NCBI GenBank assembly: GCA_023427865.1
Contig: JAEYZV010000610.1
Location: 1 to 5,728, forward strand
Reading direction: 5' to 3'
DNA: 5,728 nucleotides
Source: Acidobacteriota bacterium
GTDB taxonomy: Bacteria; Acidobacteriota; Vicinamibacteria; Vicinamibacterales; Vicinamibacteraceae
Position numbers and translations under genes: made by a program. Under the pieces are notes generated by a model, which was not told the DNA's origin, made no database searches, and was given only the letters and a program-made list of their open reading frames with translations. Positions 1 through 5,029 of the stretch are shown piece by piece (within the stretch, counting starts at the first letter, position 1; each line of letters begins with the position of its first letter).

Positions 1-323
1 GGCGCGCGCTGCGCGTCGCCGCGCAAGTGGCCCCACACTTCCACGCTGTATCCGACCGGCGTTGCCGCTGACGACGCCTGGCGGAGGATCTCGCGGAACG
101 CGACCAGCTGCGCCTCGAACGCCTTCAGGTCAGCGGCCGTGGCACCGGTCGCCGCTCGCGCCGCTGAAGACATCGTCATCTTCCACGGCTTCCAGGTGCC
201 GGGCGCGTCCTTCAGGTAGCTCGTCTGCCGCGCGATGACGAGGGATGAGGCGACCACGAGCACCGAGAGCGTGGCGACAAGGGTCCGCGCGCGCGGGCGC
301 GACGGGCCGAACGGATGAGTCAT
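1..323 (-). CDS. Unknown exported or membrane-anchored protein, N-terminal part (cut by left window edge)
   Basis: This minus-strand frame starts at ATG 323 and stays open to the window edge, giving 107 complete codons with no stop. The N-terminus reads like an export signal: a basic stretch around residues 9-13 (RPRAR), then a hydrophobic run at about residues 14-31, followed by ARQTSY. This could be a cleaved signal peptide or a single membrane anchor. After a linker rich in Ala and Thr, residues about 64-83 (ADLKAFEAQLVAFREILRQA) look like an amphipathic helix, followed by a segment containing GYSVEVWGHLRG. I do not recognise the family and assign no function. No Shine-Dalgarno is visible; a TAGAGT box lies 8 bases upstream of the ATG, so the mRNA may be leaderless. 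The gene is divergent from the membrane-protein gene at 414. That the frame is coding is supported by the signal sequence and by G/C-ending codons; the rest of the protein lies outside the window. Confidence 0.6.
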   Translation of the reverse strand, partial: MTHPFGPSRPRARTLVATLSVLVVASSLVIARQTSYLKDAPGTWKPWKMTMSSAARAATGATAADLKAFEAQLVAFREILRQASSAATPVGYSVEVWGHLRGDAQRA

Positions 324-331
324 GTGCGCAC

Positions 332-337
332 ACTCTA
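332..337 (-). promoter_or_regulatory. Candidate -10 box (TAGAGT) for a leaderless start at 323
   Basis: Read on the minus strand, TAGAGT matches TANNNT and ends 8 bases before the ATG at 323. That would place transcription initiation at or next to the start codon, and no ribosome binding site is present. I see no good -35. A 10-base palindrome TGTGCGCACA (323-332) overlaps the start codon and the edge of this box and could be an operator. Confidence 0.3.
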
Positions 338-401
338 TGTCATCGGCGTGCCCGGCGCACGCGGCAGTGGCGGCGACGTCGTCGATCCGGAAGGGTCGCG
401 A

Positions 402-407
402 TACGCT
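402..407 (+). promoter_or_regulatory. Candidate -10 box (TACGCT) for a leaderless start at 414
   Basis: TACGCT fits TANNNT and ends 6 bases before the ATG at 414, with no Shine-Dalgarno between them. The arrangement matches those before the starts at 323 and 5030. No convincing -35 is seen. Confidence 0.28.
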
Positions 408-413
408 TCCGCG

Positions 414-821
414 ATGACGCGTCCGAGACGCCCGCTGACTCCGGGGGCGCTGCTGCGCCGTGCCGCCGGCATGGTCGCCGGGTACTTCGTCCATGGCTCG
501 TTGCTGCACTGGCTCGGCATGTTGGACCGCGTTCCGCTCACGGCACCGTCAGGCCTGCTCATGACGCTGCTGCCGTTCGGCGGCGCCGCGCTCGTCGCCG
601 GCTACCTGGCCACGCTCGTCAGCGGCGGATCGGCACGTACGGCTCGCCTGCTCGGGATTGCGCTGGCGGCCATCGCGATCCTCGCTGCGTTGCAGCGGCT
701 CGAGCAGGGCCTGCCACTCCTCACGCGTCAGGTCGCGCAGATCGTCACGTCTCCGCTGTGCGTCGCGGGCGGCGTGCTCCTGGAACGGCACCTGGCACTC
801 TGGCAGCGTCGCACGTCGTGA
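414..821 (+). CDS. Small unknown membrane protein (135 aa)
   Basis: The protein has no family I recognise. Its hydrophobicity indicates an inner-membrane protein with three clear spans and perhaps a fourth. After a basic, Pro-rich N-terminus (MTRPRRPLTP), hydrophobic stretches lie at about residues 17-37 (contains GYFVHGSLLHW), 47-70 (LLMTLLPFGGAALVAGYLATLV) and 77-93 (a Leu/Ala/Ile run). A weaker one lies at 107-123, before a basic C-terminus (WQRRTS). The single Cys is at 116. The frame is also open upstream to an ATG at 315. I prefer ATG 414 because the extra 33 residues are Gly/Arg-rich with no membrane or signal character, and the longer start would overlap the start of the divergent gene at 323. 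The esterase gene follows 107 bases downstream on the same strand but has its own ribosome binding site and possible -10, so co-transcription is uncertain. The role is unknown. Confidence 0.65.
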   Translation: MTRPRRPLTPGALLRRAAGMVAGYFVHGSLLHWLGMLDRVPLTAPSGLLMTLLPFGGAALVAGYLATLVSGGSARTARLLGIALAAIAILAALQRLEQGLPLLTRQVAQIVTSPLCVAGGVLLERHLALWQRRTS

Positions 822-893
822 GTGCCCGCCTGCGCTTCTCGCCGCGTGCCGACGACTCCCCGCCCGCTGCACCCGGCGCACGCCGAAGGCGGG

Positions 894-899
894 TACACT
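894..899 (+). promoter_or_regulatory. Candidate -10 box (TACACT) for the esterase gene
   Basis: TACACT matches TANNNT and lies 29 bases before the esterase ATG. It would give a short leader containing the GAGGG ribosome binding site. A small inverted repeat CGCC-GAA-GGCG lies just upstream. No clear -35 hexamer is found at the usual distance. Confidence 0.3.
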
Positions 900-915
900 G
901 CCTGCCCATCCACCT

Positions 916-920
916 GAGGG
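916..920 (+). promoter_or_regulatory. Ribosome binding site (GAGGG) of the esterase gene
   Basis: GAGGG sits 8 bases before ATG 929. It fixes the start directly ahead of a textbook signal peptide, within a frame that is open much further upstream. Confidence 0.6.
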
Positions 921-928
921 CTTCGACG

Positions 929-2116
929 ATGATCGTGACACCCGTGCGCCTCGCCGCCTTCGCGCTCACGCTCGCCAGTGCCGCACCAGCCCTGGCGCAG
1001 CAGGCGCACGTCAACCTCGATTGGGCGCCGCACCGCAAGGGCGGCAGCCTCGTTCCGTTCGGGGCGAACGTCATCTCGCCAGAAGTCGACGACGAGCGGC
1101 GCGTCACGTTCCGCGTCAAGGCGCCGCGAGCCACGGAGGTCCGGCTCTCGGCTGGCACGATCGCGGCAGCGCTCGGACGCAGCGAGAGCAGCTGGCCGTT
1201 CACGAAGGGCGCAGACGGTACCTGGAGCCTCACGATCGGTCCCGTCCCGCAGAACATGTACGTCTACAAGCTGATGATCGACGGCGTTGCGGTCGTCGAT
1301 CCGAACAACACGCTGGGCAACGTCGGCAACCAGCCGGCCTACAGCATGCTGGTCGTGCACGGCGACGGCCCGGCCTACTACGACGCGCGACCGGTACCAC
1401 ACGGCGCGATCACGCGGCACGTCTACACGTCGAGGGTCACCGACGGCGAACGCGAGCTCTTCGTGTACACGCCGCCCGGCTACGCCCGCAGCAGGCCGTA
1501 CCCGGTGCTGTACCTGCTCGGCGGCAGCGGTGAGATCGCCTCGGGCTGGTGGCTGGACGGCCGCGCCGGCTTCATCGCCGACAACCTGATCGCCGAGGGG
1601 CGCGCGGTGCCGATGATCATCGCCATGCCGAACAACCAGGTCGTGCACCGCAGCGACCCGCAGCATGCCGACAAGACCTTCGTCACGTTCGACCGCGAAC
1701 TGCGAACCGAGATCGTCCCGTTCGTCGAGTCGCAGTACCGCACGCGCACCGACCGCCGCGACCGCGCGATTGCCGGCCTCTCGATGGGCGGCCGCCACGC
1801 GCAGCTGGTGGGCTTCAGGGCGCTCGACCTCTTCGCGTCGTTCGGCATCCTCAGCGCCGGCGATCCGGCGTCGGAGACCTCGACGCCGGAGTTCCTGACG
1901 TCGCCGGACACGAACTCACGCGTCGACTACCTGCTGGTCGGCCTCGGCACACACGAGAACACGCCGGACAACCGCAGCGTCGCGTTTCACCGGATCCTGG
2001 AGAAGCACGGCATCCGGCACGACTACGCCATCGGCGGCAATGGTGCGCACGACTGGGCGACGTGGCGATGGCTGCTGCACGACCGGTTGCTGCCGAACCT
2101 GTTCAAGGGGAGGTGA
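929..2116 (+). CDS. Secreted two-domain esterase, enterochelin-esterase / CE1 (esterase D) type
   Basis: This 395-residue protein probably hydrolyses carboxyl esters outside the cytoplasm. The signal peptide is clear: MIVTPVR, a hydrophobic core, then APALAQQ, with likely cleavage after Ala23. Residues about 45-145 form an immunoglobulin-like (E-set/CBM48-type) domain with VTFRVKAPRATEVRL, DGTWSLTIGPV and YVYKLMIDGV. Residues about 160-395 are the alpha/beta hydrolase of the esterase D family: LFVYTPPGY, PVLYLLGGSGE (196-201 near the oxyanion hole), nucleophile elbow GLSMGG with Ser285, and GAHDWATWR with the likely catalytic His374, ending in LLPNLF as is usual. The acid is less standard: GTHE (Glu343) aligns with the GTND Asp of feruloyl esterases, with Asp347 as an alternative. 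The ester substrate (siderophore, feruloyl, acetyl or other) cannot be told from sequence. The start at 929 is set by the GAGGG site and the signal peptide. It converges with the acidic-protein gene, 7 bases apart. Confidence 0.88.
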   Translation: MIVTPVRLAAFALTLASAAPALAQQAHVNLDWAPHRKGGSLVPFGANVISPEVDDERRVTFRVKAPRATEVRLSAGTIAAALGRSESSWPFTKGADGTWSLTIGPVPQNMYVYKLMIDGVAVVDPNNTLGNVGNQPAYSMLVVHGDGPAYYDARPVPHGAITRHVYTSRVTDGERELFVYTPPGYARSRPYPVLYLLGGSGEIASGWWLDGRAGFIADNLIAEGRAVPMIIAMPNNQVVHRSDPQHADKTFVTFDRELRTEIVPFVESQYRTRTDRRDRAIAGLSMGGRHAQLVGFRALDLFASFGILSAGDPASETSTPEFLTSPDTNSRVDYLLVGLGTHENTPDNRSVAFHRILEKHGIRHDYAIGGNGAHDWATWRWLLHDRLLPNLFKGR

Positions 2117-2123
2117 GCACGAG

Positions 2124-2297
2124 TCAGCGTGACCGCTCGTCCGGGGGTCCGCCGTACGGCTCGCGCAGGGGCGGCATGTCGTCGCCCGGCGTGCTTTCGT
2201 TCTCGACGATCGCTTCGCTCTCCTCGACCGCTTCGTCGGGGGAGCGTTCGCGGCGGGCCTTCTCGTCAGGGCGATCCTCGAGTGGGTCCTGCGGCAT
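2124..2297 (-). CDS. Small, highly acidic, probably disordered protein (57 aa)
   Basis: This short minus-strand frame begins at ATG 2297 and ends with TGA at 2124-2126. It encodes 57 residues from MPQDPLEDRPDEKARR to GGPPDERSR, with 18 Asp/Glu against 8 Arg/Lys, ten Pro, no Cys, no Trp and almost no hydrophobic residues, so I expect it to be soluble and disordered. I do not recognise a family. The case for a real gene is the start region: an ideal AAGGAGG ribosome binding site 6 bases before the ATG and a TATGAT box a further 17 bases upstream. It lies 71 bases downstream of the hydrolase gene on the same strand, so it could be co-transcribed or use its own promoter. Its 3' end is 7 bases from the 3' end of the convergent esterase gene. 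No function is assigned; a role as an adaptor or in ion or protein binding would be a guess. Confidence 0.65.
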   Translation of the reverse strand: MPQDPLEDRPDEKARRERSPDEAVEESEAIVENESTPGDDMPPLREPYGGPPDERSR

Positions 2298-2303
2298 CTG
2301 GGG

Positions 2304-2310
2304 CCTCCTT
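2304..2310 (-). promoter_or_regulatory. Strong ribosome binding site (AAGGAGG) of the small acidic gene
   Basis: On the minus strand AAGGAGG, a full anti-16S match, is separated by 6 bases from ATG 2297. It is the best Shine-Dalgarno in the window and the main support for the short gene. Confidence 0.7.
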
Positions 2311-2327
2311 GCGCGCTGTGCGAGACC

Positions 2328-2333
2328 ATCATA
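2328..2333 (-). promoter_or_regulatory. Candidate -10 box (TATGAT) for the small acidic gene
   Basis: Minus-strand TATGAT differs from TATAAT at one position and would start transcription about 25 bases before ATG 2297, with the ribosome binding site inside the leader. The same hexamer precedes the kinase gene. No good -35 is seen at 16-18 bases. The GC-rich palindrome CGGGCCCG (2335-2342) lies in the spacer. Confidence 0.42.
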
Positions 2334-2368
2334 CCGGGCCCGTACCGCTCAGCGAGTCGATCGTCCCT

Positions 2369-3295
2369 TCACCGCACCAGCTTCCAGCGCCGCAACCACT
2401 CGCCGAGCGCGTACAGGTGGTCCACGTGATCGAGCGCGGAATTGCCGGCGAAGCCGAGCACGTGAAAGCCGCCGCGGCCCGCCTCGCTGAGTTGCTGCAT
2501 GCCGAGCGGCCCGCGCTTCAACACCGGCCGGCGCCGCAGGCCGAGCGACGCGAGCAGCGCGTCCGCGGTGTCGGTGGTGCTCGCGTAGGTCCCTGGATAC
2601 ACCTCCGAGTGTGTGACCCAGAACCGCCGTCGTCCGGCCGCTGCGTCGGCGGCCAACCGGGTGAACACCTCGATGTCCTCGACCTTGACCGCGGGATCCT
2701 TCGACCGCGGCGCCGCCGGATCGCCCTCGAACAGATACGACGCGTGCAGGCTGTCGAGCAGCACCACGGCGGTGATGTGTGCCGCGTGCCCGGGTTGCGA
2801 GAGGATGGCCCGCACCGCGCCGTACCCGGCGCTCCACGACGTCAGCGTGACGCCCGACCACGTCGGCCGCCGGCCAACGAGCCGCGCGACCGCGTCGGCG
2901 GCCTCGTCGAGCAGCGTGCCGAACCGGGCCGGATCGGCAAACGGCGCAGCGTAGCGCGCCGACCCGGAGCCGAGGCTCACGCTGACCAGCGCCGCGTGGG
3001 ACGCCGCGCCGGCGACGTGTTGCTCGACCAGCCATGGTGCGCCGTGGAAGTGCACGACGAGCGGCATCGCCGCACGTTGTCGCCTGACTGCGTCGTCCGG
3101 CACGAAGAGCTCACCGAGCGACAGGGTGGCCCGCCTGCCCTCCGCTCGCGACTCGACGCGACGCGGGTGCGGGCGCGTGCTGTCGGACATCGGCGACGGG
3201 TTCTGCGCCTGCTGCGCGTGGCCGGGCGCCGGCGACATGAGCGATATCGTGGCGAGGACGCACGCCACGAGCCGCGCTGTTCGGGGCCCGGTCAT
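2369..3295 (-). CDS. Secreted alpha/beta hydrolase, function unknown
   Basis: This 308-residue protein is exported: MTGPRTARL, a hydrophobic core at about residues 8-21, then PAPGHAQQ with likely cleavage after Ala27. After a basic linker, the hydrolase core starts near residue 58. MPLVVHFHGAPW (77-88) carries the His-Gly that usually forms the oxyanion hole. LTSWSAGYGAVRAIL (151-165) is the nucleophile elbow with Ser155, and VVLLDSLHASY (177-187) follows the next strand. HVDHLYALGEWL near the C-terminus supplies His290 or His293 as the likely catalytic base. The acid is not certain (Asp181 or a later residue). The elbow reads SWSAG rather than GxSxG, which some alpha/beta hydrolases tolerate. 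The substrate is unknown. The start at 3295 is chosen because it leads straight into the signal peptide; no clear ribosome binding site precedes it. It is divergent from the YwiC-like gene, and the acidic-protein gene lies 71 bases downstream. Confidence 0.8.
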   Translation of the reverse strand: MTGPRTARLVACVLATISLMSPAPGHAQQAQNPSPMSDSTRPHPRRVESRAEGRRATLSLGELFVPDDAVRRQRAAMPLVVHFHGAPWLVEQHVAGAASHAALVSVSLGSGSARYAAPFADPARFGTLLDEAADAVARLVGRRPTWSGVTLTSWSAGYGAVRAILSQPGHAAHITAVVLLDSLHASYLFEGDPAAPRSKDPAVKVEDIEVFTRLAADAAAGRRRFWVTHSEVYPGTYASTTDTADALLASLGLRRRPVLKRGPLGMQQLSEAGRGGFHVLGFAGNSALDHVDHLYALGEWLRRWKLVR

Positions 3296-3414
3296 CGACG
3301 GTTGGTCTCGGAGCGTCCAGCGGTTCACCACGGGGACGGAATCCTGACACACCTGCGCAGGCGTCACCGCGTCGAGCGCGGCCTCTCTCGGTGCCGGCGA
3401 TGCCGCGCGTCGGT

Positions 3415-3428
3415 TTGCGCCAGCGCAA
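3415..3428. promoter_or_regulatory. Operator-like dyad TTGCGC-CA-GCGCAA
   Basis: Two perfect 6-base arms are separated by 2 bases, in the spacer between two divergent genes. The spacing is too tight for a useful RNA hairpin but suits a dimeric regulator. The binding protein is unknown. Confidence 0.3.
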
Positions 3429-3456
3429 CGACACGGACCGGATCCCCGCGCGAGCC

Positions 3457-3472
3457 TGACGTCGTGACGTCG
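3457..3472. repeat. Perfect tandem 8-base repeat (TGACGTCG x2) before the YwiC-like gene
   Basis: TGACGTCG occurs twice head to tail, ending 3 bases before ATG 3476. Each unit contains the palindrome GACGTC. The repeat occupies the place where a ribosome binding site would be and contains an alternative in-frame GTG at 3464. It may be a regulator-binding site or chance. Confidence 0.4.
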
Positions 3473-3475
3473 CCG

Positions 3476-4300
3476 ATGTCGAAGGCCGCTGCCGTGGGCG
3501 TCCGCCCTCTTCCGCGCTCGCAACAGTCGTTCTGGCCGCGGGAACACGGCGCCTACGGGCAGCTGAGTTTCCCGCTGGTTGCAGCGCTCGCCGTGGCGGG
3601 CCCGTCGGCCGGCGGGCTCGTCATGACGCTCGCGGTGGTGACCGGCTTCCTCGCGCACGAGCCGGCGGCGGTCCTGCTCGGCCACCGGGGCCCCAGGGCT
3701 CGCCGCGAACATGGCGGCGCGGCCACGCGGTGGCTGACGTCGTGCCTCCTCGCCGGCGCGACCGCCGCGGGTGTGGCGTTCTGGGTCATGCCCCCGGCTG
3801 CGCGCGTGTCGATCGCCATTCCCGCCGTTCCGGCGATCGTGCTCGCCGCTGCCATGCTGCGCAACCGCGAGAAGTCCTGGTACGGCGAGGGCGCGGCGGC
3901 GCTGGCGTTCTCGGGCGCCGCCGTTCCTGTCGCGCGGGCCGCGGGCGCGAGCCTCGACACCGCACTGGCCGTCGCGATCCCCTTCGCGCTCCTGTTCCTG
4001 ACGAGCACCCTGGCGATACGCGTGGTGATCCTGCGTGTGCGTGGTGGCGGCGATCCGCGGGCGGCGGCCGCCACTCGGCGCGCAGCACTCGCCGTGAGCA
4101 TCGGCGCCGCACTCCTGCTGGTGTTCGCCGCAAGAGCCGGCCTGCTCGCGTCGTCCATCATCGTCTCCACGGCACCGGGGCTCGTCGCGGCAGCAACCCT
4201 CGCGCTGCGCCCGCCTTTGCCGACGAAGCTCCGTCAGGTGGGCTGGACACTCGTGTCGGTCTCCGTGCTCACGATGCTCCTCGTGGTCGCGACGGCGTAG
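3476..4300 (+). CDS. YwiC-like integral membrane protein (274 aa)
   Basis: This is a polytopic membrane protein resembling the YwiC-like family (named after B. subtilis YwiC), whose biochemical role is not established. The family signature is near the N-terminus: WPREHGAYGQL (20-30), followed by a hydrophobic hairpin and FLAHEP (58-63), then GHRGPRAR. Hydrophobic spans follow at about 86-105, 111-127, 138-153, 161-185 (ending in LAIRVVILR), 203-220, 222-244 and 255-273. Conserved-looking charged residues are Arg22, Glu23, His24, His61, Glu62 and Glu138 (YGEGAAALAFSG). The C-terminal LRPPLPTKLRQVGW before the last span also fits my memory of the family. Its length is near what I expect. ATG 3476 is chosen as the first ATG that gives a short polar N-terminus; GTG 3464 is possible. 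There is no clear ribosome binding site. The gene is divergent from the secreted hydrolase and convergent with the kinase-like gene. Confidence 0.8.
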   Translation: MSKAAAVGVRPLPRSQQSFWPREHGAYGQLSFPLVAALAVAGPSAGGLVMTLAVVTGFLAHEPAAVLLGHRGPRARREHGGAATRWLTSCLLAGATAAGVAFWVMPPAARVSIAIPAVPAIVLAAAMLRNREKSWYGEGAAALAFSGAAVPVARAAGASLDTALAVAIPFALLFLTSTLAIRVVILRVRGGGDPRAAAATRRAALAVSIGAALLLVFAARAGLLASSIIVSTAPGLVAAATLALRPPLPTKLRQVGWTLVSVSVLTMLLVVATA

Positions 4301-4324
4301 CGGGCAGGCACCCGACTGCGCTAC
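4297..4324. terminator. Possible shared terminator-like inverted repeat between convergent genes
   Basis: GTAGCG (4297-4302) is repeated inverted as CGCTAC (4319-4324), with a competing inner CGGG/CCCG stem (4301-4304 and 4311-4314). Both flanking stop codons (TAG on each strand) lie in the outer arms, which partly explains the symmetry. No T-tract follows on either side, so intrinsic termination is doubtful. Confidence 0.22.
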
Positions 4325-4812
4325 ACGCGCTCGTGGCGCACGATCGTGAAGCCCTCGTCGGGCGATGGCGGCTCGAAGTACGCGGTGATGGCGTCGAACT
4401 CCGCGTCGGTCGTCCATGGCGTGCCTTCCGGCAGGCCAGCGCTGCGCTCGCGCAGCTGGCGCTTGCAGACCTGGTCGGAGGCGGCGATCACGTGAAGTTC
4501 GTGCGCCGCGCCGGACGCGTCGAGCAACTGCCGGAACCAGGCGCGTTGGCGGCGTGTATTCCCCGGAAAGTCGAGCACGATCGACAGGCCACGATCGAGC
4601 AGCGTGCAGATGTGCGGTGTGAGGGCGTCGTTCAACCGTGACGAGTAGGTGATGAACGCCGGCACGTCGACGATCTCCACCGGGTAGAGCCGGCCGAGCC
4701 ACTCGTCCGAGACGAGCAGAATGGCACGCTCCCGCTCGGCGAGTGTCCTGGCCAGCGTCGACTTGCCAGCGGCCATCTTCCCGCACAGGAAGAACAGGTT
4801 CGAGCGGCTCAC
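4321..4812 (-). CDS. P-loop kinase-like ATPase (AAA_33 / zeta-toxin-like fold), 163 aa
   Basis: This is a cytoplasmic single-domain P-loop protein that probably transfers phosphate from ATP to a small molecule. SNLFFLCGKMAAGKSTLA (4-21) contains Walker A G11-KMAA-G16-K17-S18. LLVSDEWLGRLYP (32-44) has the Asp36-Glu37 pair typical of the substrate side. GLSIVLDFPGNTRRQRAWF (75-93) holds the second strand with Asp81 and an Arg-rich segment, and CKRQLRERS (116-124) is the likely LID arginine region. The end, ITAYFEPPSPDEGFTIV, resembles other small stand-alone members. The domain is complete for this family; the substrate is unknown and no antitoxin-like partner is adjacent. The start is GTG 4812: GAGGGGAG lies 5 bases upstream and the protein then begins right before its first strand. 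In-frame ATGs further up would add a Cys/Arg-rich tail unlike the family. It is divergent from the flavoprotein gene and convergent with the YwiC-like gene. Confidence 0.82.
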   Translation of the reverse strand: MSRSNLFFLCGKMAAGKSTLARTLAERERAILLVSDEWLGRLYPVEIVDVPAFITYSSRLNDALTPHICTLLDRGLSIVLDFPGNTRRQRAWFRQLLDASGAAHELHVIAASDQVCKRQLRERSAGLPEGTPWTTDAEFDAITAYFEPPSPDEGFTIVRHERV

Positions 4813-4817
4813 GACGA

Positions 4818-4825
4818 CTCCCCTC
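4818..4825 (-). promoter_or_regulatory. Ribosome binding site (GAGGGGAG) that fixes the GTG start of the kinase-like gene
   Basis: On the minus strand GAGGGGAG lies 5 bases before GTG 4812. It decides for this GTG over several upstream in-frame ATGs, none of which has a comparable site. Confidence 0.55.
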
Positions 4826-4870
4826 AGCCAGCCATCGCGGCAGGCCGCGCACATCCGCGGTCGTGCCGTC

Positions 4871-4876
4871 ATCATA
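4871..4876 (-). promoter_or_regulatory. Candidate -10 box (TATGAT) for the kinase-like gene
   Basis: Minus-strand TATGAT lies 58 bases before GTG 4812, giving a leader of roughly 50 bases that includes the GAGGGGAG site. It matches the box before the small acidic gene. No convincing -35 is seen. If correct, this promoter excludes starts upstream of it. Confidence 0.35.
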
Positions 4877-5016
4877 GCGGCAAACGCCATCGCTCCGCCC
4901 GACGACGCCGCTTCCAATCCTGATCTGGGGCCATCACACCGGTCTCGTGCCGTGCGATCCAAAGACACGCCGATTGCATCGAACACCGCGCTCTGTCGTC
5001 CCCGTCGCCGAACGCC

Positions 5017-5022
5017 TATCGT
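5017..5022 (+). promoter_or_regulatory. Candidate -10 box (TATCGT) for a leaderless start at 5030
   Basis: TATCGT fits TANNNT and ends 7 bases before the flavoprotein ATG. There is no purine-rich ribosome binding site in the gap, so the message could begin at the start codon. No clear -35 is seen. Confidence 0.32.
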
Positions 5023-5029
5023 GTGACGC

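Larger units (their letters stand above)
3296..3475. other. Divergent intergenic spacer without any TA dinucleotide
   Basis: This 180-base spacer separates the divergent hydrolase and YwiC-like genes and must hold both promoters. It has no TA step, so neither strand contains a TANNNT -10 box. It does contain the dyad at 3415-3428 and the tandem repeat at 3457-3472. A weak ECF-sigma-like pair is visible on the plus strand, GGAATC (3338-3343) and CGTC (3362-3365), but I would not call it a promoter without data. Confidence 0.45.

Noticed and set aside
245..928. Long open frame continuous with the esterase, upstream of its start
   Set aside because: It overlaps the small membrane-protein gene in another frame and is Arg/Ala-rich without domain character. 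The GAGGG site and signal peptide at 929 mark the true start; stops are simply rare in DNA this GC-rich.
2117..2140. Terminator between the convergent esterase and acidic-protein genes
   Set aside because: Only a 4-base GTCA/TGAC pairing with a 3-base loop is visible and there is no T-tract, too weak to call.
2129..3475. Open frame upstream of the YwiC-like protein, antisense to the hydrolase
   Set aside because: It is low-complexity Arg/Gly/Pro-rich sequence antisense to a gene with clear catalytic motifs. The YwiC-like signature begins right after ATG 3476.
4321..4812. Toxin-antitoxin or phage-defence module based on the zeta-toxin-like kinase
   Set aside because: No antitoxin-sized partner gene lies next to it on the same strand. 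The neighbours are a divergent flavoprotein and a convergent membrane protein, so a metabolic or repair kinase is as likely.
3296..4852. Very long minus-strand open frame running upstream of the secreted hydrolase across the YwiC-like gene
   Set aside because: The extension is an Arg/His-rich shadow antisense to a recognisable membrane-protein gene. The signal peptide starting at 3295 gives the real N-terminus.
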